A stretch of 64,000 bases of DNA, taken from assembly GCF_037975245.1 (NCBI RefSeq), contig NC_092563.1, positions 29,971,960-30,035,959 of the forward strand. Reading direction: 5' to 3'. Of this stretch, positions 43,493 through 56,119 are shown in pieces. The position numbers were made by a program, and so were the translations under genes. How positions within the stretch are numbered: position 1 is the first letter of the stretch; the number at the start of each line of letters is the position of its first letter. Under the pieces are notes generated by a model. That model worked only from the letters and a program-made list of their open reading frames with translations, was not told where the DNA came from and ran no database searches. This DNA is from Apostichopus japonicus (lineage: Eukaryota > Echinodermata > Holothuroidea > Aspidochirotida > Stichopodidae).

Positions 43493-45780
43493 GAAGCATT
43501 TATCAAAAGCAGAACATATTTTATCACAGATCGACAGAGGTTTATAGTTGATTATTCTTAGGTGTATAATTAATTAATAAAATCATCTTCTCTATGCCTT
43601 TTGGGGGAGAGGAGGGATGGTAAAATGGAGGGGTGGGAATAAACAGGGTTTAATAGTGTGTCCATTGGTTCTAAAGAGGCTATCATGGTACTATGCACAA
43701 CAGAAGGAGAAAGGACTAAAACAGAAAATTATTTTATATATTGTCTGATTGTCATTGACAAATCTTTCTTAAATCAGTAACCATCCCTTTCTCCTTGTTC
43801 ATGTTGAAGTGTGTGCTTTCATTGGAAAAGAAGTTTCCTTAAATTAAGATGTTAAAGAAAAATAGTTTTGTTGGTGGAATGTGATCTGGGGACTGCTTAA
43901 GATCTTTATCTGCTGGTGTCGTTCAATATTTTCTGAATTCTTAAAATAACCGGAAATTTTGCAATAACATTACAAATCTTTAACTTTGTTGTTCATTTCA
44001 CAACCATCAAGTATATATTTTCAGAAAATAGTTTCAAATTAAGAAAAATTATGTATTGGGAATGATAGATATTTAGAAGCTTCATTGTACTAACTTAGTA
44101 AACCTTGATTTGACATGCTTTCATTTAATTTTTTTTTCACTGTTGCCCAACAGAAAATGGAAATAAGAGGGGGAGTAATAATTGCTGAATCTGCTAGCAT
44201 TGGGGACAAGTTTTGCTTGATCTGGGGTTTTACCTGAATTGAAGTTTAGTAGACAATTATAGCAATGAGCAGTTTTAATTAAACTGGTATTGCCTGTAAC
44301 TGATACCAGATTATTGATGCTATATTGGGTAAATTCTTATGACTTCCAGCCATACCCCCATTTCCTTTCACATCTTTAGGACCAAATGCTCATTGACACC
44401 AGGAAATGGTAAAACGTTGTCACCAAAAGCAGTTTAAAGTTTGTAGCATTTTGGCAATGCCATGCCAGAATATCAAGCCCTGAGGATGGAATACTTCTAA
44501 ACTCCCTGATCAATGAGACTCAAACATAATAGAAATTCCTTACCTGTCAAAGTTGATGTGATTTTGAGCTTTGTCACAAACACATTTCTTCTATTTTTTC
44601 TCTGTCGAAACAGTAATATCTCAGGTGTTTTTGTGGCCAACTATCAAAATGTAGGAGTGAAAATCTAGTCTTTCTGGGAAATATATGAATAGAAAATTTG
44701 GTTAAGTGGGATATTTTTTTGTTACAAAGTTAAATGTTTTGGTCTAAACTGTCCTTGCAATTATGTGATCTATTTACTTGATGTCTGCTTTGTTTCTTAT
44801 TTGTACTCGTTAAGTTTATTCAGAGCTGCTTAATTTTTGTCATTGAACCTCTTTCACTGATGATCCCAGTAGGTCAAAGGTCAAACTATATGATGTAGTG
44901 AGGTTAAACCAAGAACTCTTGGAACCAATCTATGGATGCTCTGAAGTGCCCTCTGACTTATTTCATTGCTGAAAGAGTTTCAAGCAAAAGTTTTAAGTAA
45001 GCTATATATATGATTGAATTTCAACTAAATATAGAGAAAATCTCTTACTATCTTTGCCTGTGGTTTTCTTTTTACTTATTTGTTTATTTTTTGCTTCTCA
45101 GTATTTGGTGATACATTACTTTATTCTTTGAAACTGGAACTAAAAGTGAACATAAGGAACTCCTGTTTTGTGTTTACAGTAATAAATTGGCATTGCAATG
45201 CAAGCAGGGGGCTGTTATGTACCGTCAACATGTAAAGAGGTTGTTAGGTCATTGACCTTGTTGTTTGTCAATGCTTTCTGACCTTTGGACATTACTTGGG
45301 TCATCCAGAGACAGGTTGGTCCCCGGGGATAATTGTTACAGGGTCCACTTTATGAAGGAGAATTGTCCTTGGGGCTGTATCCTATGACCTTCCCTACCTC
45401 CCACCTCATCACCACACCTCCCCCCTCCCCCTCTCTTGTCAGCACCTGATACTACTAGTGTTTTGAGTTAATAAATCTTCAACATCTCGGATCAATCAAG
45501 CAAAATCATTAGACTAAACAAGTTAAATCACATTCTCGTCATCTCACCACAAAAGCAATATAGAACCACAAGTCTCGGAATTAAACATTTTCACATTGAA
45601 TGTAAAATATCGCTGAAGGCAAATGGTGCAAAACTCTACCGGGACTGATCTTGTTATTCATATCAATCTAGAATTATATTCATCCAACTACAGTCAAATT
45701 GATAAAGGATTATTTGTAAGATGAACCAGAGCGTGGACTACCAGGGATGAAATTGCCATATTATCAAAAGCTCAATTTGT
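43493..45780 (+). other. MsrA 3' untranslated region and downstream flank
   Basis: No further coding exon supported. An AATAAA lies close after the stop (about 43577: TTAATAAAATC) and another near 45180-45184 (AGTAATAAATT); a transcript carrying the SECIS candidate would have to use the later one. Confidence 0.45.
44881..44960 (+). promoter_or_regulatory. Candidate form-2 SECIS element of MsrA
   Basis: Core ATGA at 44890-44893. Twelve bases follow (44894-44905), then AAA at 44906-44908, then a mini-stem CCAAG-AACT-CTTGG (44909-44922). The returning strand AACC...CTATG pairs with TGTAG...GGTT around a 3x3 internal loop, ending at GGAT (44934-44937), which supplies the GA of the quartet. The ATGA-to-AAA distance, the mini-stem above the A-rich bulge and the opposing GA are what a form-2 SECIS needs. 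A lower helix can form between AGGTCA (44871-44876 and again 44878-44883) and TGACTT (44954-44959), but it is weaker. It lies 1.4 kb after the MsrA stop, on the same strand. Confidence 0.7.
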
Positions 45781-47420
45781 TTATATGCAACCATGTCCTT
45801 TAATACCCATGACTGTTTGGTTTCGATGATAATCGTAACCTTTGCGTCCATGATGGCCTATATGTGTATGTGCGTTTGTGACGCCCAGCTTGTAAACATG
45901 ATATCTCATGGAGGGAAGCATGGGCAGATCCCATATTTGGTTTTTAGATGTACCAATATCAATTTTAAGGAGCCTATTTTTGATTCCTTGCACAAAGGCT
46001 CAAGGAATCTATGTGATAGTGATTGCGTGTGTTTGTGTGTGTGTTTGTGACGCCCTTGGCTCGTAAACAGGATAACTCAACAATGGCATGTTGGATTGAA
46101 GTCATGCTTGGTACATAGATGTGCCATACTGAGTAGAAGAACCCTATTCATTTTGGTGCTCATCTCATGAATAATAATGAGGTCACAGGGTCAAACATGA
46201 AAATCTCCAAATGTTAATAACTCCGCAACCGAAAGTCAGAATTTATTCATACTTAGTATTAATGTGTTGGTAGATAGTGGGTACACGGTAACATATGTTC
46301 AAGTTGATATTATGCATATTTATTAGGGGGCGGGCTTAAGTTTATTTTCACGAAAATAGCATGTAAACATGGTAACTGAACAATGACAAGTTGGATTGAT
46401 GTCATACTTGATACATATATGCACCATAGTGAGTAGAAGAACCCTATTGATTTTGGTGCTCATCTCATAAATAATAATGAGGATACGGGGTCAAACATGA
46501 AAATCTCCAAATGCTTATAACTCCGCAACCGAAATTCAGAATTTATTCATACTTGGTATTAATGTGTTGGTAGATACAGGTGATCATGGTAACATATGTT
46601 CAAGTTGATATTATGCATATTTATTAGGGGTGGGGCTTAAGTTTATTTTCACTAAAATAGCTTGTAAACACGGTAACAGAACAACGACAAAATTGGATTG
46701 AAGTCATACATGGCACATATATGCACCATAGTGAATAGAAGAGTCCTATTGATGTTGGTGCTCGCCTCATGAATATTAATGAGGTCACAGGGTCAATTGT
46801 CAACATTTTCAGAATTGAACCATACTTTATGTGAAGGTATTGGTAGATAGCCGGTACATGATAATGTATGTTCAATGTGGTATTATGCACATTTATTAGG
46901 GGGCAGGGCTTGAGTTGATTTTTGCTAAAAATAGCTTGTAAACATGGTAAGTTAACATAATTAGTAGGTACGTCCACAGTCAGTGAAAGAACCTTGCTGA
47001 TCAATTTAATCAACAATGACGAAAGCTTGGGATTATAATCCCAATGGGCAAGGAATCACAATAAGCCCACTGGCTTAATTTCTGCATGGTTAAATGTACC
47101 ATATCAAATTTAAGGAGCCTATTGTTGCTTTTGGTGGAGGTCATTTGAAGTCAACAAATGCCAAAACATTTCTTTTACTCCCCTCTTACCTGTCTCTTTA
47201 CACTAACACACCTTCCTAAACATAATATCGCAAGGGAAGCTAGGAGCCTAGAACAGATCGCATTTTTGGTATGTAATTGTACCACATTGAGCACAAGAAG
47301 CCTAGAATTCCTAGCAGATACGTTTTTTACAATCATATATAGCGCCCTCACTACATTAGGCCAAAGCGGGAGAATACAAAGATTTTGTTTATAAATAAGA
47401 CACTCAGCTTTCAGCTGAGC
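45781..47420 (+). repeat. Dispersed repeat with three ~310-bp units, inverse of 15-17 kb
   Basis: Units start at about 46060, 46370 and 46665 with GTAAACATGGTAACTGAACA-like phrases and contain TAATAATGAGGTCACAGGGTC. The far edge (GCTTGGGATTATAATCCCAA near 47025) matches the reverse of 15360-15380. Cys- and Val-rich open frames here come from (GT)n and repeat sequence. Confidence 0.88.
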
Positions 47421-49497
47421 AATGGCGACCGTGCGATTTAGCCGAAATTCTGTCAATTTTTGCCACCATGTTCGATTGACTGCCATTTCGTCACGGTCTT
47501 TTTTTATTCGATTTGGTTCAAATTCCGTCAGCGGTTTGTGTGAATTAGTACATGCGATGTTTTATAAATTTGAAGGGCATTTGAGGTCACGAGAGGTCAT
47601 TACAGAAAACGTTAAAAATGCTACTCCTCCTAGAGCGTTCATCCAAGCTTGCTGAAATGTGGGGATACATTTGAATGGTGGTGAATCAAAGTTGTTCAGG
47701 AAAAATATTATTGTCGTCCTATGAGGGCTCAAAACAGGGCCTTATGTAAAGTTTTCAGTTATGATGAAATGTAGACCACATATTATATGCAATGATCGTG
47801 AAATTCTTTTCAAATTTTTAGTATTCATGACCAGTATACGTTTTGGTTTGAGTAGCAAAATGTCTTTCCATCTTAATTTTTCCGACATTTTTGGAGATAA
47901 TTCCAGCCGGGCGACTCTTGATCAAGTCAAATATATACCTGTCATTCAGGCGTCCTACCAAGTTCGACATGTCATTCTCTGTAAAAAGGGCCACTTGGCA
48001 GATTTGCATTTTGAACTTATCAACAATTTGTGTGTGGAATACGACATATGTTAGAATGACTTGAGAGCTGGTTCCAACTTTTTCTGACGTTTCTCTGTGG
48101 TAGGTCGATTGAAAACAAGTTGCAGGCCGTTCTATTATCGTATGGATGCAATTTTCGTGAGAAACTTTTGGTTTAGCACAATTCAAACGTGATATCCACA
48201 ACATTTTAGCAGAGAAATACTTTTTGTACGTTTCGTTCTATTGGCATGAATGAAAACTACGAACTTGAGTGCATATATATACTGTCGGTTCTATGCTTTT
48301 GTAATGAGGCATATAGTTTACCTATAGTAATAATGACAACGTTTTATTGCATAAAATAAGTTTGTGACAGTGTTTCTACTGCGAAGGCAATTTTATTGAA
48401 TACGAAAATATTGGCGACGACCAAGGGGCGGTTCATACACACCCTAGGGTAATTAGGGCTAACAGCCATTGAAATCCGTCTATTTAGGGAAATATAGTCA
48501 TCGGATTCAAGATATGTAGCGGCGCAATTCTAGGAAATTCGTTCTTTAATGTGGAATCACTGGTTATTGATCCCAACTTCAATGCCATGATCATGTGTCG
48601 AACATGTGCTACTTCCTTGTAAAACAATGGTTGCCCATGATGAATCCGACCGCTACGCAACACATTAGCATATCTCAACAATCTAAATAAGGCATCAGCG
48701 TGGTGACGTCATGGTCAAGTATAGTGCAGTGCGGTTAATTGTCTTTGTTATCATAACCACATTTTTTACCGCGCCTGCTATACGGTAGTACATTTTGTTT
48801 GGTTTCCCGAAAGGGAAAACTGTGGATTCACTCTTACCGACCTTGCAAAATTCTGAAAGGGGGGGGGGGGGGGAGGGGCGGAATTAGCAAAGTCGGCAAT
48901 GACTATAGGGCGGAATTAGCAAAGTCGGCAATTACCATTACGATTAGATATGTTTCAAACATCAGCATACAGAAACAGAAACGTATTCAAATCCGAAACC
49001 AAAGTGAAGTACCTCACTTCCTTTTGTCGAAACATTTCATACTGTATATACTTTTGATTTTTATATAGAACTGTACAACCCTACCGAAAACTTCTTTCAA
49101 ATATGTTAGCGTTTTAGATAACTTATAGATATATCTGTGCCTTTGTTAAGAATTTTCTTTGTTTCGTTGATAACTATTAATGATGTTTTAAAGTTTGTCC
49201 CTCTTTGCAAAATTTTGGATCATAAACAAATCTTTCAAATAGAGGCTAAGCTGAGCTTCTGTAGTATTGCTTCTCTCGTTGAGTAAATTTACTCAAACCT
49301 CGTGAAATTTTTAATTTTACCGTGCAGTTGAGTAACATTTTACCGTGCAGTTGAGTAACATTTTACCGTGCAGTTGAGTAACCAGCGGGCAGGAGGGATG
49401 AGATAGACGGTTCCCAGATCAAATTTTTACCGTTGTATCCACTGCTTGTAAAATAAACTTGGTTGGCATTGCATACACAAGATCATATGGGCACAAC
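47421..49497. other. Unassigned stretch with overlapping open frames
   Basis: Between 47422 and 48204 frames of 77 and 97 codons (plus) and 128 codons (minus, 48204-47818, with RPATCFQSTYHRETSEKVGT) overlap. I recognise no domain and see no splice context, so I call no gene. At 49290-49382 ACCGTGCAGTTGAGTAACATTTT repeats three times. Confidence 0.4.
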
Positions 49498-50140
49498 GGT
49501 GACATCCCTATGTTCCGACGTCTCTATGTTCCGACGTCTCTATGTTCCGACGTCTCTATGTTCCGACGTCTCTATGTTCCGACGTCTCTATGTTCCGACA
49601 AACTGTTTGGACTGTAATTTTTTTTGACCAAATTTTATTCGGATCCCATTCGTGACCCAATTTTTTTCGGACCCCATTTTTTTGGAACCAATTATTTTGG
49701 ACCAAAATTTTTCGGACCCAAATTTTTTGGGACCCAACTTTTGGACCAACATGATTTCTGACCAATTTTTTCCCTGACTCCTAATTAGGTCCCAAAAAAT
49801 TGGGTCCCAAAATATTAAGTCTCAAAAAAATTTGGGTCCCCACAAATTGGGTCCACAAAAATTAGGTCCAAAAAAAATTGGGTCCACAAAAAAATTTGGG
49901 TGACCAAAAATTGGGCCAGAGAAAAAAAGGGCCCGAAAAAAATTGGGTCTGAAAAAATTGGGTCCAAAAAGAATGGGGTCCGAAAAAAATTGGGTCACAA
50001 AAAAATGGGTCCGAAAAAATTTTGGTCAAAAAATTTTTTGAGTCCAAACAATTTGTCGGAACATAGAGACGTCGGAACATAGAGACGTCGGAACATAGCG
50101 ACGTCGGAACATAGAGACGTCGGAACATAGAGATGTAACC
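49498..50140. mobile_element. 643-bp long-hairpin element with 8-bp target duplication
   Basis: Target duplication GGCACAAC at 49490-49497 and 50141-50148. The ends are inverted: GGTGACATCCCTATGTTCCG against GGTTACATCTCTATGTTCCG. Each arm carries tandem 17-bp CTATGTTCCGACGTCT units (about six left, five right), then G/A-rich GGTCCAAAAAATT phrases. The whole segment is nearly self-complementary about a centre near 49785 (CTAATTAGG). Confidence 0.88.
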
Positions 50141-51115
50141 GGCACAACATGGTAGGTTGATTAGAGACCAATTTATTCCATCTTCATAATCAATCCTATT
50201 AACATCCATGGACAATGGGAGATGGACCAAAGCCGCGCGCGCAGACTATCTTTTCTTTGTGATCGAAGCGATAAGGAGCTTGAAATATATCGGTATTTAG
50301 TATTTTAATAAATAAGCCATAAAATTAAACCAGGGAACAACAGACTAGCTATATAAAAGGAATATATCTTCGCGTTGCGTGTGAGTTTTCTCCATTACAA
50401 ATATTACGCGTAGAGCAAACTTTCATGCCATGACATCCTCTTCAGAGTTGCCCGTATTTTAAATTATAAGCCATTTGATAGTTTTAACTTACTTCTTCAA
50501 GCAAATTCTGGTAACTTGATAATTATAAACAATCAGGTCCGGCGAGGGCCAGGTCGGGTTAATTATATCACAAGTGCCCCTGTTTGCACTGCTCCATTAT
50601 ATTCGTGCATATCACCCAACCCCCCCCCCCCTCCCCGCCCTCCCACATTTTCCCGGCCCGCAAATTGATCCCGGGACTGTAACAACCCCTACCAGGTCAC
50701 CCACCCACGGTCTTGCTGGGCCAAGAATTTGCCTAAGTACTGTAACTTGTACACAGTTGTTATTTCAGACCACAAGTGTGATGGCGTTTCTTATAGCTTT
50801 TATGTTGGTTATCAGACGCATTGAAGCTAGCTCAGTATAATTAGCATATAGTTTAGGACATATCTATCGATTTGTGAATTTATTTTTGGTAGATTGACGA
50901 AGTTTATGGTCTGATCAGCAAGTAGCCAATAATGTAGCTGCCTGGCTGGGTGTGTAACTGTTGTTATTTATAGACACAGGTGGTTCGATGTTACGTAGTT
51001 AAAATCGGGGATGTCACATTGTGTTACCATAGAGGTATTGTTAAACAGACGGGGAAGTTAAGAGTAAATGAAGGTTTGTTTTGCAGCAGAGCCTATGCGG
51101 GTATGGCAAGCCGTT

Positions 51116-53035
51116 TTAACATTTACCTCTCTATTCTACTTAAGTAGAATTAATTCTACTTAAGTAGAATACAATTAAGCTTAAGTGAAATGAATTGCAC
51201 TTAAGTAGAATTGCATTTTACTTAAGCTTAATTGTATTCCACTTAAGTGGAATTCATATTAGCTTAAGTTTAAACGGTTCTTGTTTACATCGTATTTTAC
51301 TTAAGTAAAATACAATTCTACTTAAGTAAAATACAATTCTGCTTAAGTAAAATTCAATTCTACTTAAGTAAAATGCAATTCTGCTTAAGTAAAATTCAAT
51401 TCTACTTAAGTAAAATGCTATTCTACTTAAGCAAAATGGCTTTTCAATTTCACTTAAGCTAAATTGCATTTTACTTAAGTGAAATAGAATTACGCTTAAG
51501 TGAAATGTGATTGGTCAATCTATTTCACTTAAGTAAAATGCAATTTAGCTTAAGTAAAATGTGATTGGTCAATCAGTATATGCTACTCATTGCGTCACTG
51601 TACTTGCCGCGAAGTCCTACTTTGTATACTATTATAGGTACCTCACCACGTGTTCATCCGCTCAATAGGTTAACCATTGTCAGAAAAGACGTAAAAATAC
51701 CTAACGTAAAGCTTGCTTAAGCATGTTATCATTTACTGTCATCGTTTTTTCTGCCTTCATATGAAAGAGCATAATTTTAAGTACAGATGGTGTGAAAATA
51801 GGGAGGATCGAGGGTGATATAAACCATTTTAAAAATCTTTTGTTTAATGTTGATATTACTCCGGGCGAGCATATGGAAGGGCTCAGTGTGATAAACTTGC
51901 TCCTCTTCTAGCTCATAATCTAAACGGTCATGATATGGAAGTTTGCAAGTGCCATGATAGGCCAAGAGCACAGCTATCATGTGGTGGGTAGGATATACCA
52001 GATGAAAACTTCTATCTATGCTTTGGCAGGTCTTGAAAGTGATGAGTTTAGTATGTAAGTCAATGGAACAATTAATTGTGATGCGAGACCTATAGAGTTA
52101 CGTTCAAGACGTACTAGTTACGTAACCATTTGCGGCCATTCCCCCATTCTGCGATACTTATCAAGCTTTCGTTGTGTATATACGAACATAACACCATACT
52201 TAGCAAATGAAGCAAAGCTATGTTTATCACTGAGTCTGAACGTTAGACATTTGGTAAATGCAGCCAGCCAATAAATCGTTGCAAAATGTTGCTGATGCAG
52301 TTGGAAAAGCACTTTTGAGGGCAAGGGAACGACTACAACACGACATACCACCAAGCAGTGGTACTAGTAGTAGTAGTAGTACCACAAGGCACGGTACCAT
52401 GTAAACATTGCCCCCAGACCAACCACTTCTCCACACGAGGTAAATGTTATAACGGCTTGCCATATCCTTCAATTCCACTTAAGCTAAATTGTATTTTACT
52501 TAAGTAGAATTGAATTTTACTTAAGTATAATGCAATTGTATTCTACTTAAGTAAAATACAATTCTACTTAAGTAGAATACAATTAAGCTTAAGTTAAATT
52601 CAATTTCACTTAAGCTTAATTGTATTCTACTTAAGTAAAATACAATTTTACTTAAGTAAAATGCATTTAGCTTAAGTGAAAAAGAATGACACTTTTACTT
52701 AAGCTAAATTAAATTTTACTTAAGTAGAATTGTATTTTACTTAAGTAGAATACAATTAAGCTTAAGTGAAATTGAATTTAACTTAAGCTTAAAAGAAAGT
52801 GGTAATTTTACTTAAGTGGAATACAATTAAACTTAAGTAAAATGCAATTCTACTTAAGTGCAATTCATTTTACTTAAGCTAAATTGTATTCTACTTAAGT
52901 GCAATTCATTTCACTTAAGCTGAATTGTATTCTACTTAAGTGCAATTCATTTCACTTAAGCTTAATTGTATTCTACTTAAGTGGAATTAATTCTACTTAA
53001 GTAGAATAGAGAGGTAAATGTTAAAACGGCTTGCC
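51116..53035. mobile_element. Inverted-repeat element packed with CTTAAG palindromes
   Basis: Ends TATGGCAAGCCGTTTTAACA and AATTCTACTTAAGTAGAA are inverted at 51116-51165 and 52987-53035, with TGCGGG directly outside both. The arms (51131-51570 and 52475-53010) are arrays of short palindromes centred on CTTAAG every 15-20 bp. A second right-end copy (TATAACGGCTTGCCATAT, 52447-52464) suggests a nested or doubled element. The middle 0.9 kb has no coding frame I recognise. Confidence 0.85.
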
Positions 53036-53494
53036 ATATGCGGGGTTTACAAAGTCCATTGTGAAGTGCATATCGTATACAAACACACGGATAATGCAAT
53101 CCACGGCATAAACAAAGGTGGCGCTGTATGTACACACTATATATTGCATTGAGGTTTTCGCAATAACTTGTTCTGTTCGAAAATTGCAAGGATAATTCCG
53201 TTTTCAAAGGTCATTACTTTCTAGACTGACTGTTCAAAGGGGCAAGATGATCCAAGCATCCTTAATTGTAACTAAATTGTGCATTCTATTTCAGGAAGCC
53301 TTTTTGAGGTACAAGTTGTAGCATGTGGGGTTAATATGGGTTTACTGGTTGTTGTGCAAAATTATGAACTTAAGCAGGTGTGGATCCTGGTGTGTTTGTG
53401 TTTGTGTGAGGTCAAGTACGTCGCTAGAGGGGGGGGGGTGTGGGGGGTGTCTCACCCCCAATCTTGGTAAAAATGACGATAGTTGGAAAATTTG

Positions 53495-53590
53495 AGTGCG
53501 ACAGTCGGAATTTCCGACTGTCGGAATTTCCGACTGTCGCCAGCTTCAATTCGGAATTTCCGACTGTCGCGCTCTAATTTTTCTGACTGT
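53495..53590. repeat. Short palindromes around CGACAGTCGGAATTTCCGAC
   Basis: A perfect palindrome CGACAGTCGG-AATT-CCGACTGTCG is followed by two further partial copies within 90 bp. It probably belongs to a decayed element that begins near the G-run at 53430. Confidence 0.8.
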
Positions 53591-54186
53591 CGCACTCTTA
53601 TTTTCATATTTTCTTGTAAATTGTGAGTGACATAAAATTTTCGATCAAAATTGACCTTTAATCAGTCATATTTACCACGTTTTCCTCGTCACATTGAGAA
53701 ATTGTATTTCGCGATCCTTATGCTCCACCATACAAAACTTCGTATGATTTTGAATACTCTAAAAAAAAATACAACGTTCGCCAGCTTCAATTCGGAAAAT
53801 TTATATATTAATTTTGCTATTGGGTGGGTCGACCCTGTTCGCTAGCTTAAAGCAAGTTCAGGATATACCAGGGACGTAGCCAGGGGGAGCAGGGGAGCGA
53901 CTGCTCCCCCCTTTGAGTGTCGAAAAAAAATGTTTAAAAACTGTTGTAGTTTTTTTAGCATGGTATTTTGTCAGTGCTCTTTTGATCTTGAATACTCGTC
54001 AGCTCCGTTAACTCGATTATAATCGTAATAACATGCAGGCCTACTGATTCAACTACTTACTTAGTTTGGCAGATGCAATTAGATAAATTTAGACTATTTC
54101 AAACCTACAGTTGGCCACTGCGTAATAAAATACATATTGCCTACCTAACCTCACTCGATGGAATGTCACGAACCGTATGCACAACG

Positions 54187-56119
54187 CAGTGGCGGAGAAA
54201 CAGGGGGGTTGGGGGGGTTTTAACCCCCCCACTTTTTGAAGAGGGGGGTTGGCCCACACAATCAACCCCCCCTAGTTTTTGCCAGTAATGTTTTGTTATA
54301 GCCTATGTTATGTGCTCCAAATGGCATAATAAATCAAATTATTAAATTTGAAATTGTTAAAGTCATTTCAACCTTTTACCTGGTAGGCTACATCAACAAT
54401 TAACGACAGAAAACTGAGTTAGAATTGACCCACACATTATTTCTAGCCCCTTTCCCCCACCTTGCGCATTGGAACTTGTAGCTCATAGCGCTAACTTCAC
54501 CCCACAACAGACATACACAAATAACGTTTTGCTGTTGAATAGCTTTGGAACTGTATACACTTGCCAACTTCAACGAGGTGAAGGAAGGAAAAGAAAAAGA
54601 AGAAAGAGAGAAAAGGATGGAGTAGAAACTACGGCAAGAAAACGGGAAGAGAAAGAGGAACAGTGACAAAATTATTCGAATTTGTAAAGCAAACAGCAGA
54701 TATCACATCATATCAGTGAGCATGAAAATGGCGTTCCACGATAAACAGCCTCCAAACCATGGGCGCAGATCCTGATGAGGACAGCGGGACGCGTCCCCAC
54801 CAACTTTTTCAGTAGTGGGGACATGATATACCGTGTCCCCACCAATTTGTCTTGACCAATAGCTGCATTTCAAGCTCCCCTGTATTGAACTTTGGCGCAG
54901 TTTGATTCAGCATTGTGCAAATGACATGCAGCAGTTCTCATTTTATTGTATTTTATCCAGTTGTTAAATATAGGACGGAAATCGCATTTGCGGCAGTCTA
55001 TATTTGTTTTCTGGGAGAGGACACCAGACCCATCGTATATACAAAAGTCTACTTGGATTATTTGTCCCCTGATTTTCTTTCTGCAGACGCCCATGTATTT
55101 CTCCAAACTAAATTTCTAAGCCATGAGATCTAAAACTTAAGGAGGTTTAGGAGCATCATTAGGTCTGGGAAGTGTTATTTCTGGCGATCTGGGAGGTATA
55201 TTTGCCCAAAAAAATCGTACGCTACGCGCGAACCCATGGTCGCGCTCCGCTTAGATAGTGTCATAGAACAGACACGCGTCCCCACCATTATCCAAGACTG
55301 ATCTGCGCCCATGCTCAAAACTGTCGATGTGTGTAGTGTTCGGTTTCGGAAATATCTGGTATATTTTTATTTCCTTCAACAAAATTTTTTAGTAGCCGTC
55401 TGAATTTTCGAAAATTCTCTAACCAACATTCTTCATCATACTTCATCATACTCGTGCAATTTTGACCCGTCTGTTAGGGTTTGAAGGAGGTATTTCTATA
55501 TCGGTTGTCCATAGATGATATCTTGTGCAACATTATGGGTATGTTTTGAAGTGAATTTATTCACGAGAATTGTGAATTTTCAAATTCTGAACAGTGGGGC
55601 TGACGGATATTGTGGGCCGCGATGAAGAATCACCTACAAAAGCAATGATCCACAGAATATGTGATGAAGTCGAACATGATGTGTGACTGGTGACAATCTT
55701 CAAAAAGGTTATAGATGAGAGAAAAAGTATTTGGAAAAAACTTGGTTCTCAGGCAAAAGTGTACATATGGTTGGTCAGTTTCAAGCCCGAGAAGTGCCAT
55801 TTCCGGTGATCTGGGGGTACCAAAACCAGAAATTTGCTTGTACGCTGCGCGCCAACCAATGGTGGCGCTCCGCTTAGATAGTAATACGCGCCCCCGGGTT
55901 AGAAAATCCTTCATACGCCCCTGGTTAAATGCAGCTTTTCAAGGCTTGGGCAATGCCATTTACTGCAATCTGGGAGGCAATATTTGCCTAAAAATTCTTG
56001 TGCACTTCGCGCCAACTTATGGTGGCACTCCACTTAGATAGTGAGCCAGCAGTTATGACTTTTTATTTCATCAATGGCCTGCAACCCCCCCCACTTCTGA
56101 CAAGAAATCTCCGCCACTG
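54187..56119. mobile_element. hAT-like element (1.9 kb) with 8-bp target duplication, containing nested copies
   Basis: Target duplication GCACAACG at 54179-54186 and 56120-56127. Inverted ends CAGTGGCGGAGAAACAGGGG and CAGTGGCGGAGATTTCTTGT. Inside, 55310-55921 is a partial copy of the right arm seen at 30.0-30.95 kb, ending CATACGCCCCTG. No intact transposase. Confidence 0.85.

Noticed and set aside
44255-44340. Alternative SECIS start at AATGAGCAG
   Set aside because: The inner sequence folds as a simple palindrome and the returning strand does not pair up to a GA in the right place.
47818-48204. 128-codon minus-strand frame as a gene
   Set aside because: No domain, no splice partners and a 97-codon frame on the opposite strand over the same bases; not enough to call.
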